Source: Marinobacter azerbaijanicus
GTDB lineage: Bacteria > Pseudomonadota > Gammaproteobacteria > Pseudomonadales > Oleiphilaceae
Assembly: GCF_030250645.1 (NCBI RefSeq)
Contig: NZ_JASSVS010000013.1
Span: 36,881 to 100,880 of the forward strand
DNA: 64,000 bases
Direction of reading: 5' to 3'
A program made the translations under genes and the position numbers. Positions 32,378-39,865 of this stretch are shown piece by piece (the first letter of the stretch is position 1; each line of letters opens with the position of its first letter). Below the pieces are notes generated by a model. It did not search any database and was not told the DNA's origin. It was given only the letters and a program-made list of their open reading frames with translations.

Positions 32378-33076
32378 ATGCGTGTTTATGACTTTCTGAA
32401 GTACCTGTTTTCTGCGGTGGGCGGCGCTTTACTGGTTGGAGCTTTTCTCTGGTATCAGAGCACTGTCACGTTTCTGGACGAGGCGTTGGAGGTGCCGGGC
32501 GTTGTGACTGACTTGGTCTATTCCCGCTCCGGAGATTCCAGTAGTTATTATCCGGTGGTGCAATTTGAAGATGCCGGTGGCCAGTTGATTGAGTTCCAGT
32601 CATCATCCGGTAGTAACCCTGCGCCCTATAGCCGTGGCGAGGAAGTATCGGTTTTCTATTTGCCCGGAGAGCCGGAGAGTGCCCGCATTAATGGCTTCTT
32701 CTCGTTGTGGGGTGGTGCGTTAATCATGGGGGTTCTGGGAGGTGCCTTTTTCTTGGTTGGCACTTTGATGGTGATAGTGCCTTTGATCAGAAAAGGCAGA
32801 GGTGCGAAATTGCGCGAGAGTGGCCAGCTTGTGACGGCCCGTATCCAGGGGGTGGAGCAGAATACCAGTCTGGTGATGAACGGCCAGAGTCCGTTCAGGA
32901 TCGTCACTCAGTGGCAGGATCCTGCAACGGCCAAACTCCATGTTTTTCGTAGCGATAATCTGTGGTTCGACCCGACCGATCATATCCCGGGAGAGTCGAT
33001 CAGCGTTTATATTCGTCCGGACAATCCAAAACGATACTGGGTCGATACCTCGTTCCTGCCCAAAGTGGCATCCTGA
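32378..33076 (+). CDS. DUF3592 membrane protein
   Basis: This 232-residue protein has two hydrophobic segments (about residues 10-28 and 110-137) flanking a beta-rich domain with VPGVVTDLVYSRSGDSSSYY, PVVQFEDAGGQLIEFQSSSG and VSVFYLPGEPESARING; the second copy of that domain follows (LVTARIQGVEQN, ISVYIRPDNPKRYWVDT). This matches DUF3592. The repeated ligand-like domain is probably outside the cytoplasm. No function is established. A strong hairpin follows at 33086. Confidence 0.75.
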   Translation: MRVYDFLKYLFSAVGGALLVGAFLWYQSTVTFLDEALEVPGVVTDLVYSRSGDSSSYYPVVQFEDAGGQLIEFQSSSGSNPAPYSRGEEVSVFYLPGEPESARINGFFSLWGGALIMGVLGGAFFLVGTLMVIVPLIRKGRGAKLRESGQLVTARIQGVEQNTSLVMNGQSPFRIVTQWQDPATAKLHVFRSDNLWFDPTDHIPGESISVYIRPDNPKRYWVDTSFLPKVAS

Positions 33077-33085
33077 ACGTCGCTA

Positions 33086-33110
33086 GGGAGAGGCGCTGTA
33101 CGCCTCTCCC
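33086..33110. terminator. Hairpin between the DUF3592 gene and metE
   Basis: GGGAGAGGCG and CGCCTCTCCC form a 10 bp perfect stem with loop CTGTA between convergent genes. No T run follows on the plus strand. Confidence 0.65.
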
Positions 33111-33118
33111 TTGAGGGC

Positions 33119-35392
33119 TCACGCTTCCCGCAGCTCCTGCGCCGCAGCCACCATTCCCCGCAGTGCCGGAATCACCTCATCCCACGACCGGGTTTTCAGC
33201 CCGCAATCCGGGTTGATCCAGAGCCTTTCTGCAGGAATCCGTTCCGCCGCCTTGTTCATCAGCGAGACAATGTGGTCCGTGTCAGGGACATTGGGTGAGT
33301 GGATATCGTATACACCGGGGCCAATATCATTGGGGTACTGGAACCCCTTGAAGGCGTCCAGCAATTCCATATTGGATCTCGACGTTTCGATGGTGATGAC
33401 ATCCGCGTCCATGCGCGCGATGGCTTCGATGATGTCGTTGAATTCCGAATAGCACATATGGGTGTGAATCTGGGTTTCGTCTTTCACGCCGTTGGCGGTG
33501 ATACGGAAGGCTTCAATGGCCCAGTCCAGGTAGCTCTGCCAGTCGCTCTGGCGTAGGGGCAGACCTTCGCGAAGTGCGGCTTCGTCAATCTGGATGATGT
33601 TCACCCCCGCCCGTTCCAGGTCCAGCACTTCCTCCCGGATGGCCAGTGCCAGTTGCAGGCAGGTGTCTTTCCTGGGCTGGTCGTCGCGGACGAAGGACCA
33701 GTTCAGGATGGTGACCGGGCCGGTAAGCATGCCTTTCAGTGGTTTGTCTGTCAGGGACTGGGCGTAGCGGATCCACTCTACGGTCATGGCTCTTGGCCGG
33801 GAGATATCGCCGAACAGGATGGGCGGTTTTACGCAACGTGAACCGTAGGACTGGACCCAGCCGAAGCGGCTGAACACATAGCCTTCCAGTTGTTCGCCGA
33901 AGTACTCCACCATGTCATTCCGTTCTGCCTCACCATGAACCAGTACATCCAGGCCCAGTTTTTCCTGCTCATGGATGCAGTGACGGATTTCCTCGCGGAT
34001 TCTTGCTTCGTACTCCTCGGGCTGGATTTCGCCTTTGCGAAACCTGAGTCGCGTCTGGCGGATGTCTTTGGTTTGGGGAAAGGAACCTATGGTCGTTGTT
34101 GGGTAGCGTGGCAGCTTCAGGTGGCTGGCCTGGATCGCCGAGCGCTTCTGATAGTCGCTTTTGCGCTGGCCCAGTTCCGGGGTAATTGCCGCGACGGCCT
34201 TGCGGACCTGGGGGGCTGTTACACGTGTTGAATTCCTGCGGCTGAGTATTGCATCCGCATTGGTCTTCAGCGCGTCGGCGATGGACTCCCGGCCTTCAGT
34301 GAGGGCTGTCGCCAACAATTGCAGTTCCTCCAGCTTCTGTCGTGCAAAGGCCAGCCAGGAGCGTATTTCAGGGTCCATGGTGGTTTCGCTGTTCAGGTCT
34401 ACCGGCACATGCAGGAGCGAACAGGACGGAGCAAGCCAGAGCCGTTCCTGGAGTTTCTGGTGCACCGGTTCAAGCCAGTCCAGGGTCGCATTCAGGTCGG
34501 TTTTCCAGATATTGCGACCGTCAATCACGCCGAGGGAGAGTACTTTGTGTCCGGGAAGCCAGTCGGAGATGCGGGCTACTTCGTCACGGGCATTGGTGGC
34601 ATCGAGGTGGAGGCCCGCTACCGGCAGCTCACACGCCAGTTGCAGGTTTTCGCGCAGTTGTCCGAAATAGGTGGTCAGTAACAGTTTTGCGGGGTTGGCC
34701 TTGAGGTTGTGGTAGGCCAGGTTCAGGGCGTGCCGCCACTCGCCTCCCAGTTCGGTGACCAGTATCGGCTCGTCGATCTGTACCCACTCAGCGCCATTGT
34801 CCACGAGAAGCTGCAGCAGTTCTCCGTATACCGGCAGCAGGTCATCCAGCAGGCTGAGCCTGTCTGTGTTGTCCTTGGATTTGCCGAGCCAGAGATAGGT
34901 GACAGGGCCAATGATCACCGGTTTGCTGTTAACGCCGGCGGATTTTGCTTCCGCCAGTTGTTCCAGCAGTCTTGTGGGATCCAGAGAAAACTGTGTGCTT
35001 GCGTCAAACTCCGGGACAATATAGTGATAATTGGTGTCGAACCACTTGGTCATTTCACCCGCGTGGACGCCGCAACAATCGCTGTCACCCGGGGATCGGC
35101 CACGGGCAATGCGGAAGTAGCGGTCAAGTTCATTTTCATCGGCTTTGCCGGCCCGGTCTGGCAGGTTGCCAAGGGTGGCGCTCATGTCCAGCACCTGGTC
35201 ATAGAGTGAGAAATCTCCCACTGGCGCCAGTGTAAGTTGCTCCTGATCCTGCCAGTTGCTGGTGCGGAGCTTCGCCCCGGTTTCCCGTAGCGACTTTTCG
35301 TCCAGTTCGCCCTCCCAGAAGCCTTCGAGAGCAAACTTCAGTTCCCGACGCTCGCCGATCCTGGGAAAACCCAGATTGTGGGTAGTCACCAT
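33119..35392 (-). CDS. metE: Cobalamin-independent methionine synthase
   Basis: The 757-residue enzyme transfers a methyl group from methyltetrahydrofolate-triglutamate to homocysteine. It has the N-terminal FPRIGERRELKFALEGFW, the C-terminal TTTIGSFPQTKDIRQTR, the zinc site residues in THMCYSEFND and WINPDCGLKTRSW (Cys about 730), and LVHGEAERNDMVEYFGEQL. Full length matches E. coli MetE. It is divergent from metR, with a MetR-type operator between them, so homocysteine-dependent activation is expected. Confidence 0.97.
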   Translation of the reverse strand: MVTTHNLGFPRIGERRELKFALEGFWEGELDEKSLRETGAKLRTSNWQDQEQLTLAPVGDFSLYDQVLDMSATLGNLPDRAGKADENELDRYFRIARGRSPGDSDCCGVHAGEMTKWFDTNYHYIVPEFDASTQFSLDPTRLLEQLAEAKSAGVNSKPVIIGPVTYLWLGKSKDNTDRLSLLDDLLPVYGELLQLLVDNGAEWVQIDEPILVTELGGEWRHALNLAYHNLKANPAKLLLTTYFGQLRENLQLACELPVAGLHLDATNARDEVARISDWLPGHKVLSLGVIDGRNIWKTDLNATLDWLEPVHQKLQERLWLAPSCSLLHVPVDLNSETTMDPEIRSWLAFARQKLEELQLLATALTEGRESIADALKTNADAILSRRNSTRVTAPQVRKAVAAITPELGQRKSDYQKRSAIQASHLKLPRYPTTTIGSFPQTKDIRQTRLRFRKGEIQPEEYEARIREEIRHCIHEQEKLGLDVLVHGEAERNDMVEYFGEQLEGYVFSRFGWVQSYGSRCVKPPILFGDISRPRAMTVEWIRYAQSLTDKPLKGMLTGPVTILNWSFVRDDQPRKDTCLQLALAIREEVLDLERAGVNIIQIDEAALREGLPLRQSDWQSYLDWAIEAFRITANGVKDETQIHTHMCYSEFNDIIEAIARMDADVITIETSRSNMELLDAFKGFQYPNDIGPGVYDIHSPNVPDTDHIVSLMNKAAERIPAERLWINPDCGLKTRSWDEVIPALRGMVAAAQELREA

Positions 35393-35480
35393 GGTAAATC
35401 TCCTGTTCGTTATAATGAGTCAGGCACCAAGGCTAGCGATGATGTTCCATGAAGAATAATGGTATTATCTCATTAATCCA

Positions 35481-35493
35481 TGAAAGTAATTCA
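35481..35493. promoter_or_regulatory. MetR operator
   Basis: TGAAAGTAATTCA is an exact match to the MetR consensus TGAA-N5-TTCA. It lies between the divergent metE and metR starts, 88 bases from metE and 14 before metR, where MetR would activate metE and repress itself. Confidence 0.8.
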
Positions 35494-35507
35494 ACTAAGG
35501 CCCCGCG

Positions 35508-36404
35508 ATGATTGAGCGCAACCATCTTGAGATCGTCCGTGAAGTGGACCGGTGTGGCTCTCTGACAGCCGCGGCGGATGCTCTTTGCCTGACGCAGTCG
35601 GCACTCAGCCATGCAATGAAGAAGCTGGAGCAGCAGCTAGGCACGGCAGTCTGGGTTCGGGAGGGGCGGAAACTGCGCCCGACCCAGTCCGGGCTTTATC
35701 TGCTATCACTGGCGAACCGGTTGTTGCCGCAGTTCGAGCATGCCGAAGAGTTGGTGGGTCAGATCGCAAGGGGCCAGCGTGGCAGCCTGCGAATCGGCAT
35801 GGAGTGCCACCCGTGTTACCAATGGCTGCTCAAGGTGGTCGGCCCCTACCTGGAGCAGTGGCCGGGCGTGGATGTGGATGTAAAGCAGCGCTTCCAGTTT
35901 GGCGGTATTGGTGCACTGTTCGGCTACGATATCGACGTGCTGGTAACGCCGGACCCACTACACAGGAAGGGACTGGTGTTCGAGCCGGTGTTTGATTATG
36001 AACAGGTTCTGGTGGTGCCCAGCAATCATCAGCTGGCCTCAAAACAATGGGTGGAACCGGCAGATCTGGAAAGCGAGACCCTGATCACCTATCCGGTTGA
36101 TGCGGAACGCCTGGATGTCTACACGCGTTTCCTCGTCCCTGCCCACAGCAGTCCGGCCAGGCACAAAACCATCGAAACTACGGATATCATGTTGCAGATG
36201 GTGGCTGCTGGGCGTGGAGTCTCGGCGCTGCCCCGGTGGCTGGTGGAGGAGTATGCGCACCAGATGCCGATCACACCAGTCAGGCTGGGGCGCAAGGGGA
36301 TCGACAAGCAGATTTTTCTGGGGCTCCGCGAACGGGATGCGGAAGTGGAATATCTGCAGTCGTTTATGACCATGGCCCGGAAGACGACCTGGGGACTGGC
36401 TTGA
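35508..36404 (+). CDS. metR: LysR-family regulator MetR
   Basis: This 298-residue LysR-type protein has an N-terminal winged helix (LEIVREVDRCGSLTAAADAL, QSALSHAMKKLEQQLG) and a substrate domain with RIGMECHPCYQWLLKVVGPY and MVAAGRGVSALPRWLVEEY, as in MetR. It uses homocysteine as coactivator for metE. Divergent position next to metE and the TGAA-N5-TTCA site support the call. ATG 35508 lies just after GCCCCGCG, so the ribosome site is poor. Confidence 0.92.
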   Translation: MIERNHLEIVREVDRCGSLTAAADALCLTQSALSHAMKKLEQQLGTAVWVREGRKLRPTQSGLYLLSLANRLLPQFEHAEELVGQIARGQRGSLRIGMECHPCYQWLLKVVGPYLEQWPGVDVDVKQRFQFGGIGALFGYDIDVLVTPDPLHRKGLVFEPVFDYEQVLVVPSNHQLASKQWVEPADLESETLITYPVDAERLDVYTRFLVPAHSSPARHKTIETTDIMLQMVAAGRGVSALPRWLVEEYAHQMPITPVRLGRKGIDKQIFLGLRERDAEVEYLQSFMTMARKTTWGLA

Positions 36405-36496
36405 AACCGGTTTTTGGCGCTGCATTACCCGAGATGTTCGCCGGGGCCGTCTTCTTCGGTTAAAATGCGCGAAATTATTCATCGGGGAATCTGAAC

Positions 36497-36889
36497 ATGA
36501 GTGAAACACCCGCAGATCTGAAATACATTGAGACTCACCAGTGGGTACGTGTGGCCGACGATGGCACTGCAACCGTCGGTATTACGGATTTTGCCCAGGA
36601 TCAGCTTGGGGACATTGTCTATATCGGTGTCCCCGATGTGGGGGCGACGGTTACCGGGGCAGAGGAAGCTGGGGTGGCTGAGTCCGTGAAGTCGGCTTCT
36701 GATGTGTTCAGTCCGGTGACCGGTGAGGTGATTGAGGTTAACGAGAGCCTTGAGGACGAGCCCGAGAAGGTGAACGAGGACCCTTATGGCGATGGCTGGT
36801 TGTTCCGGGTGCGGTTGGCGGATCCGGGGGAGCTGGATGGTCTGATGGACGCCACGGCTTATGCGGAGCATGTTGCTGCCGAGGAGTGA
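36497..36889 (+). CDS. gcvH: Glycine cleavage system H protein
   Basis: The 130-residue protein carries lipoate that shuttles the aminomethyl group between GcvP, GcvT and Lpd. It has KYIETHQWVRV, GITDFAQDQLGDIVYIGVPD and the lipoyl lysine in ESVKSASDVFSPVTGEV. Length is usual. It stands alone here, with no gcvP or gcvT nearby, so the rest of the system must be elsewhere. A TAAAAT at 36461 may be its -10. Element R3 starts 21 bases after the stop. Confidence 0.95.
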   Translation: MSETPADLKYIETHQWVRVADDGTATVGITDFAQDQLGDIVYIGVPDVGATVTGAEEAGVAESVKSASDVFSPVTGEVIEVNESLEDEPEKVNEDPYGDGWLFRVRLADPGELDGLMDATAYAEHVAAEE

Positions 36890-36910
36890 CCTGATTTTTT
36901 GGAGCATGGA

Positions 36911-37013
36911 ATAAGCCGGGCGGGCCTTCCAGAAAACGCCTCGAGACGTCCTGTGCGGCTTGGGCTCCGCCATCCATGGCTCCGCACATTTCTGGAAGGC
37001 CCGCCCGGCTTAT
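36911..37013 (-). repeat. Long-arm hairpin element R3 (two GGA boxes)
   Basis: Perfect 25 bp arms (36911-36935 and 36989-37013) flank a 53-base core. On the minus strand the boxes are CATGGATG (36978-36971) and CAGGACGT (36953-36946), start-to-start spacing 25. The first half of the core is identical to R1 (TGTGCGGAGCCATGGATGGC). It lies between gcvH and rlmI. Confidence 0.85.
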
Positions 37014-37080
37014 CCCCACAGACCCCGTGGTGGCTTCATCCATTAAAGCCTTTCCTTCATTATTCTTCAGGCGATTATCT

Positions 37081-38277
37081 ATGACTTTTCCGGTTTTATA
37101 CCTCCGCAAAGGCGCTGAGCGCAGGCTCAGGGCTGGTCATCTGTGGGTTTACAGTAACGAGGTGGATACCCATCGCTCTCCGCTGACTGACTTTGAGGCC
37201 GGTGTGCAGGCGGAGTTGCGTGCTGCCAACGACAAGCCCATGGGGACGGTGTTTGTGAATCCCCATGCCCTGATCTGCGGTCGCCTGATCAGCCGGAATG
37301 CCAGCCACGGCATGACGCCTCAGCGTCTTACCGATCGGGTTGAGACGGCGTTGGCGTTGCGGGAACGGTTGTTCGATAAGCCGTTCTATCGCTGGGTATT
37401 TGGTGACAGCGATGGGTTGTCCGGGTTGGTGATCGACCGGTTTGATGATGTGGTGGTGGTTCAGATTTCCACAGCGGGTATGGAGCAGATGAAGGAGTCG
37501 ATTGTCCGGGCGGTTCAGCGGCTGGCGCATCCGCGGTCGATTATCCTCAAGAACGACGGCAAGATGCGTAAGGTGGAGGGACTGGATACTTACGTGGAGC
37601 AGGCCCATGGCCCGGAGGTTGATCTGCTTCAGGTTGAGGAGAATGGGGTTCGTTTTGAGGTGCCCATGGAAGGCGGTCAGAAGACGGGTTGGTTCTATGA
37701 CCACCGTATGAACCGGCAGCGTTTGCAGGCCTATGCCCCAGGAAAGCGGGTTCTGGATGTGTTCAGCTACGTGGGCGGCTGGGGCATTCAGGCGGCCTGT
37801 GCGGGGGCTGCTCAGGTGACCTGCGTGGACAGCTCCGCCGGTGCCATCGATTCGGTTCACCATAATGCCAGGATCAATGGGCTCGATAACATTCAAACCA
37901 TCGAGGGCGATGCGTTTGAAGCCCTGAAGGCGTTGTGTGAGGAAAAGGAAAAGTTCGACATTGTAGTGCTGGACCCGCCGGCATTGATTCCCCGGCGTCG
38001 TGACCAGAAGGCCGGGGAGGAGGCTTATGCGCGGCTTAACCAGCTGGGGCTGCGGCTCTTGGATCGGGATGGGTTGCTCGTGTCGGCGTCGTGTTCCATG
38101 CACCTTTCCCAGGAGAAGCTGACGGATATTATTCGTAGCAGTGGTCGCAAGATTGACCGGTTTGTGCAGTTGCTGGAGCAGGGGCATCAGGCGCCGGATC
38201 ATCCGGTGGTGCCGGGGATTCCGGAGACGGATTATATCAAAAGTTGTTTTGTGCGGTCTTTGACCGGGTTTCTTTGA
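37081..38277 (+). CDS. rlmI: 23S rRNA m5C1962 methyltransferase RlmI
   Basis: From ATG 37081 the protein has 398 residues, the usual RlmI length. An N-terminal PUA domain (YLRKGAERRLRAGHLWVYSN) is followed by the SAM Rossmann fold: GQKTGWFYDHRMNRQRL, VLDVFSYVGGWGIQAACAGA, VTCVDSSAGAID and the catalytic region FDIVVLDPPALIPRR with SASCSMHL holding a cysteine. It methylates C1962 of 23S rRNA. The longer frame from 36976 runs into element R3 and is not real. Confidence 0.93.
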   Translation: MTFPVLYLRKGAERRLRAGHLWVYSNEVDTHRSPLTDFEAGVQAELRAANDKPMGTVFVNPHALICGRLISRNASHGMTPQRLTDRVETALALRERLFDKPFYRWVFGDSDGLSGLVIDRFDDVVVVQISTAGMEQMKESIVRAVQRLAHPRSIILKNDGKMRKVEGLDTYVEQAHGPEVDLLQVEENGVRFEVPMEGGQKTGWFYDHRMNRQRLQAYAPGKRVLDVFSYVGGWGIQAACAGAAQVTCVDSSAGAIDSVHHNARINGLDNIQTIEGDAFEALKALCEEKEKFDIVVLDPPALIPRRRDQKAGEEAYARLNQLGLRLLDRDGLLVSASCSMHLSQEKLTDIIRSSGRKIDRFVQLLEQGHQAPDHPVVPGIPETDYIKSCFVRSLTGFL

Positions 38278-38286
38278 GCTTGGGTT

Positions 38287-38318
38287 GTCGGATTACGGCT
38301 TGGCCTAATCCGACCTAC
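38287..38318 (-). repeat. REP-like palindrome, copy S4
   Basis: GTCGGATTACGGCTTGGCC followed by TAATCCGACCTAC has the same orientation as S3 and lies 10 bases after the rlmI stop. Confidence 0.85.
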
Positions 38319-38356
38319 GGGGTACGGCTCAGAAGTGGCGGGTTTGCACAAAAGTA

Positions 38357-38470
38357 GGGAAGGACGCAGGGAGGGGGTGCCCGGGATCGTCAAAAACATG
38401 GATGTTTTTGTCGAGCGTACATGGACGTATTCACAGCGTATCCCGGGCACCCCCTCCCTGGGGCCTTCCC
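38357..38470 (+). repeat. Long-arm hairpin element R4 (two GGA boxes)
   Basis: Perfect 21 bp arms (38367-38387 and 38440-38460), extended by GGGAAGG/CCTTCCC, enclose a 52-base core. The first box is in an 8 bp hairpin with TGGA loop, CAAAAACATGGATGTTTTTG (box 38397-38404); the second is GTACATGGACGTAT (box 38420-38428). It lies between the convergent rlmI and HAD phosphatase genes. Confidence 0.85.
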
Positions 38471-38488
38471 GGGAACGTTGGCAATCAG

Positions 38489-39145
38489 TTAGCCTCTGAG
38501 GCTCATAATTTTCCAGCCGTTTTCTTTTGCAATGCTTTCAAGAGTTGGATCCGGATCGACCGCCACCGGATTCTCGACCTTGCGAAGTAGAGGGGCATCA
38601 TTGTGGGAGTCGCTATAGAACCACGCCCCATCCAGGCTCTCGCCATTTGATTCGAGCCAGTCATTCAGGCGGGTTACTTTGCCGTCCTGAAAGCTGGGAA
38701 CGCCCGCAACCTCTCCCGTATAGCGCCCATTGACCAGCTCCGGCTCTGTGGCAATCAGGTGTTCGATACCCAACAGCTCCGCTACGGGCTCCGTTACGAA
38801 CCGATTGGTGGCAGTGATAATAAGCAATGTATGGCCCTGCGCACGGTGGCTGTCCAGTAACTCTGTTGCGCTGGCCTGCATCATTGGCCGGATTTTTTTC
38901 TCCACGAACTGTTCCCGCCAGGCCAGTAGCTGCTGCAGGTCGTGGCGCGCCAGCGGCTGAAGGGCAAAGCTCAGGTACCGCATGATATCCAGTTCGCCGT
39001 TCAGGTACTCCTGGTAGAAGCGGTCGTTGGCCTGCCGATATTCTTCTGCATCCACAATGGACTCTTCCACCAAAAATTCGCCCCAGGCGTGGTCGCTGTC
39101 TCCGGCGAGCAGGGTGTTATCAAGGTCAAAAATCGCAAGCGTCAA
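38489..39145 (-). CDS. HAD family phosphatase (SerB-like subfamily IB)
   Basis: The 218-residue protein has the HAD motifs: AIFDLDNTLLAGDSDHAW (nucleophile Asp), LLIITATNRFVTEP (motif II), DGKVTRLNDW (motif III Lys) and YSDSHNDAPLLRKV (motif IV). It belongs to the PSP-type IB group with a helical cap. Its neighbours rppH and ptsP are the same as those of P. aeruginosa PA0335, reported, as I recall, to act as a histidinol phosphatase; that link is from memory and synteny. It is divergent from rppH. Confidence 0.85.
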   Translation of the reverse strand: MTLAIFDLDNTLLAGDSDHAWGEFLVEESIVDAEEYRQANDRFYQEYLNGELDIMRYLSFALQPLARHDLQQLLAWREQFVEKKIRPMMQASATELLDSHRAQGHTLLIITATNRFVTEPVAELLGIEHLIATEPELVNGRYTGEVAGVPSFQDGKVTRLNDWLESNGESLDGAWFYSDSHNDAPLLRKVENPVAVDPDPTLESIAKENGWKIMSLRG

Positions 39146-39319
39146 CGTCGGTACCTCCGGCGGGAAAAGCGAATGTCACAGGCGCGATAGTCTACCATGA
39201 CATGCCGCCTCCGGCTCCGTTTGCCGAAGCCTTGGGATTCTGTAAGAATGAGAGCAACTTGGATAAATCTGGCCGGTGAATTTTTAATCCGGTCGACCGA
39301 CTTTTAAGAGGACTGTGCC

Positions 39320-39850
39320 GTGATCGATTCAGACGGTTTCAGACCCAATGTCGGAATCATTCTGGCCAATCACAGGGGGGAAGTCCTCTGGGCAAGGCGA
39401 ATAGGGCAGGACTCCTGGCAGTTCCCTCAAGGTGGCATAAAGCACAACGAATCACCGGAGGACGCTCTCTACAGGGAGCTGGCAGAGGAAATTGGTCTCG
39501 GTACAGGCGATGTGGAAATCATCAGCTGTACCCGTGGCTGGCTGAGGTACCGCCTCCCTCGCAGGATGGTGCGGCACAATTCGCACCCGGTTTGCGTGGG
39601 ACAAAAACAGAAATGGTTCCTGCTGAGGATGCTATCGCCGGATGCGCAGGTGCGCGTGGACGGCACGGACTCGCCGGAATTCGACGGCTGGCAGTGGGTG
39701 AGTTACTGGTACCCTCTGGGCCAGGTCGTCTCGTTCAAACGTGAAGTCTATCGACGTGCGCTGCGAGAGCTTGCGCCGCGGCTGTTTTATAACATGGAAC
39801 AGTGGCACCGGAGCGAGCAGTCCCGGCGCACGAAGGATCAACAGAAATGA
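39320..39850 (+). CDS. rppH: RNA pyrophosphohydrolase
   Basis: This 176-residue Nudix enzyme removes pyrophosphate from mRNA 5' ends and so starts decay by RNase E. It has FRPNVGIILANHRGEVLWAR, QDSWQFPQGGIKHNESPEDA and the Nudix box RELAEEIGL, then WLRYRLPRRMVR and GQKQKWFLLRM. GTG 39320 is the start, with AAGAGGA upstream. ptsP begins 15 bases after the stop, the usual gene pair in gammaproteobacteria. Confidence 0.95.
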   Translation: MIDSDGFRPNVGIILANHRGEVLWARRIGQDSWQFPQGGIKHNESPEDALYRELAEEIGLGTGDVEIISCTRGWLRYRLPRRMVRHNSHPVCVGQKQKWFLLRMLSPDAQVRVDGTDSPEFDGWQWVSYWYPLGQVVSFKREVYRRALRELAPRLFYNMEQWHRSEQSRRTKDQQK

Positions 39851-39865
39851 CGGATTGAAGCCGCC

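Noticed and set aside
36405..36496. Possible glycine riboswitch before gcvH
   Set aside because: The leader is only 92 bases and shows none of the conserved glycine aptamer sequence.
36976..37080. Longer start of rlmI
   Set aside because: It would translate the right arm of element R3, and the family begins at ATG 37081.
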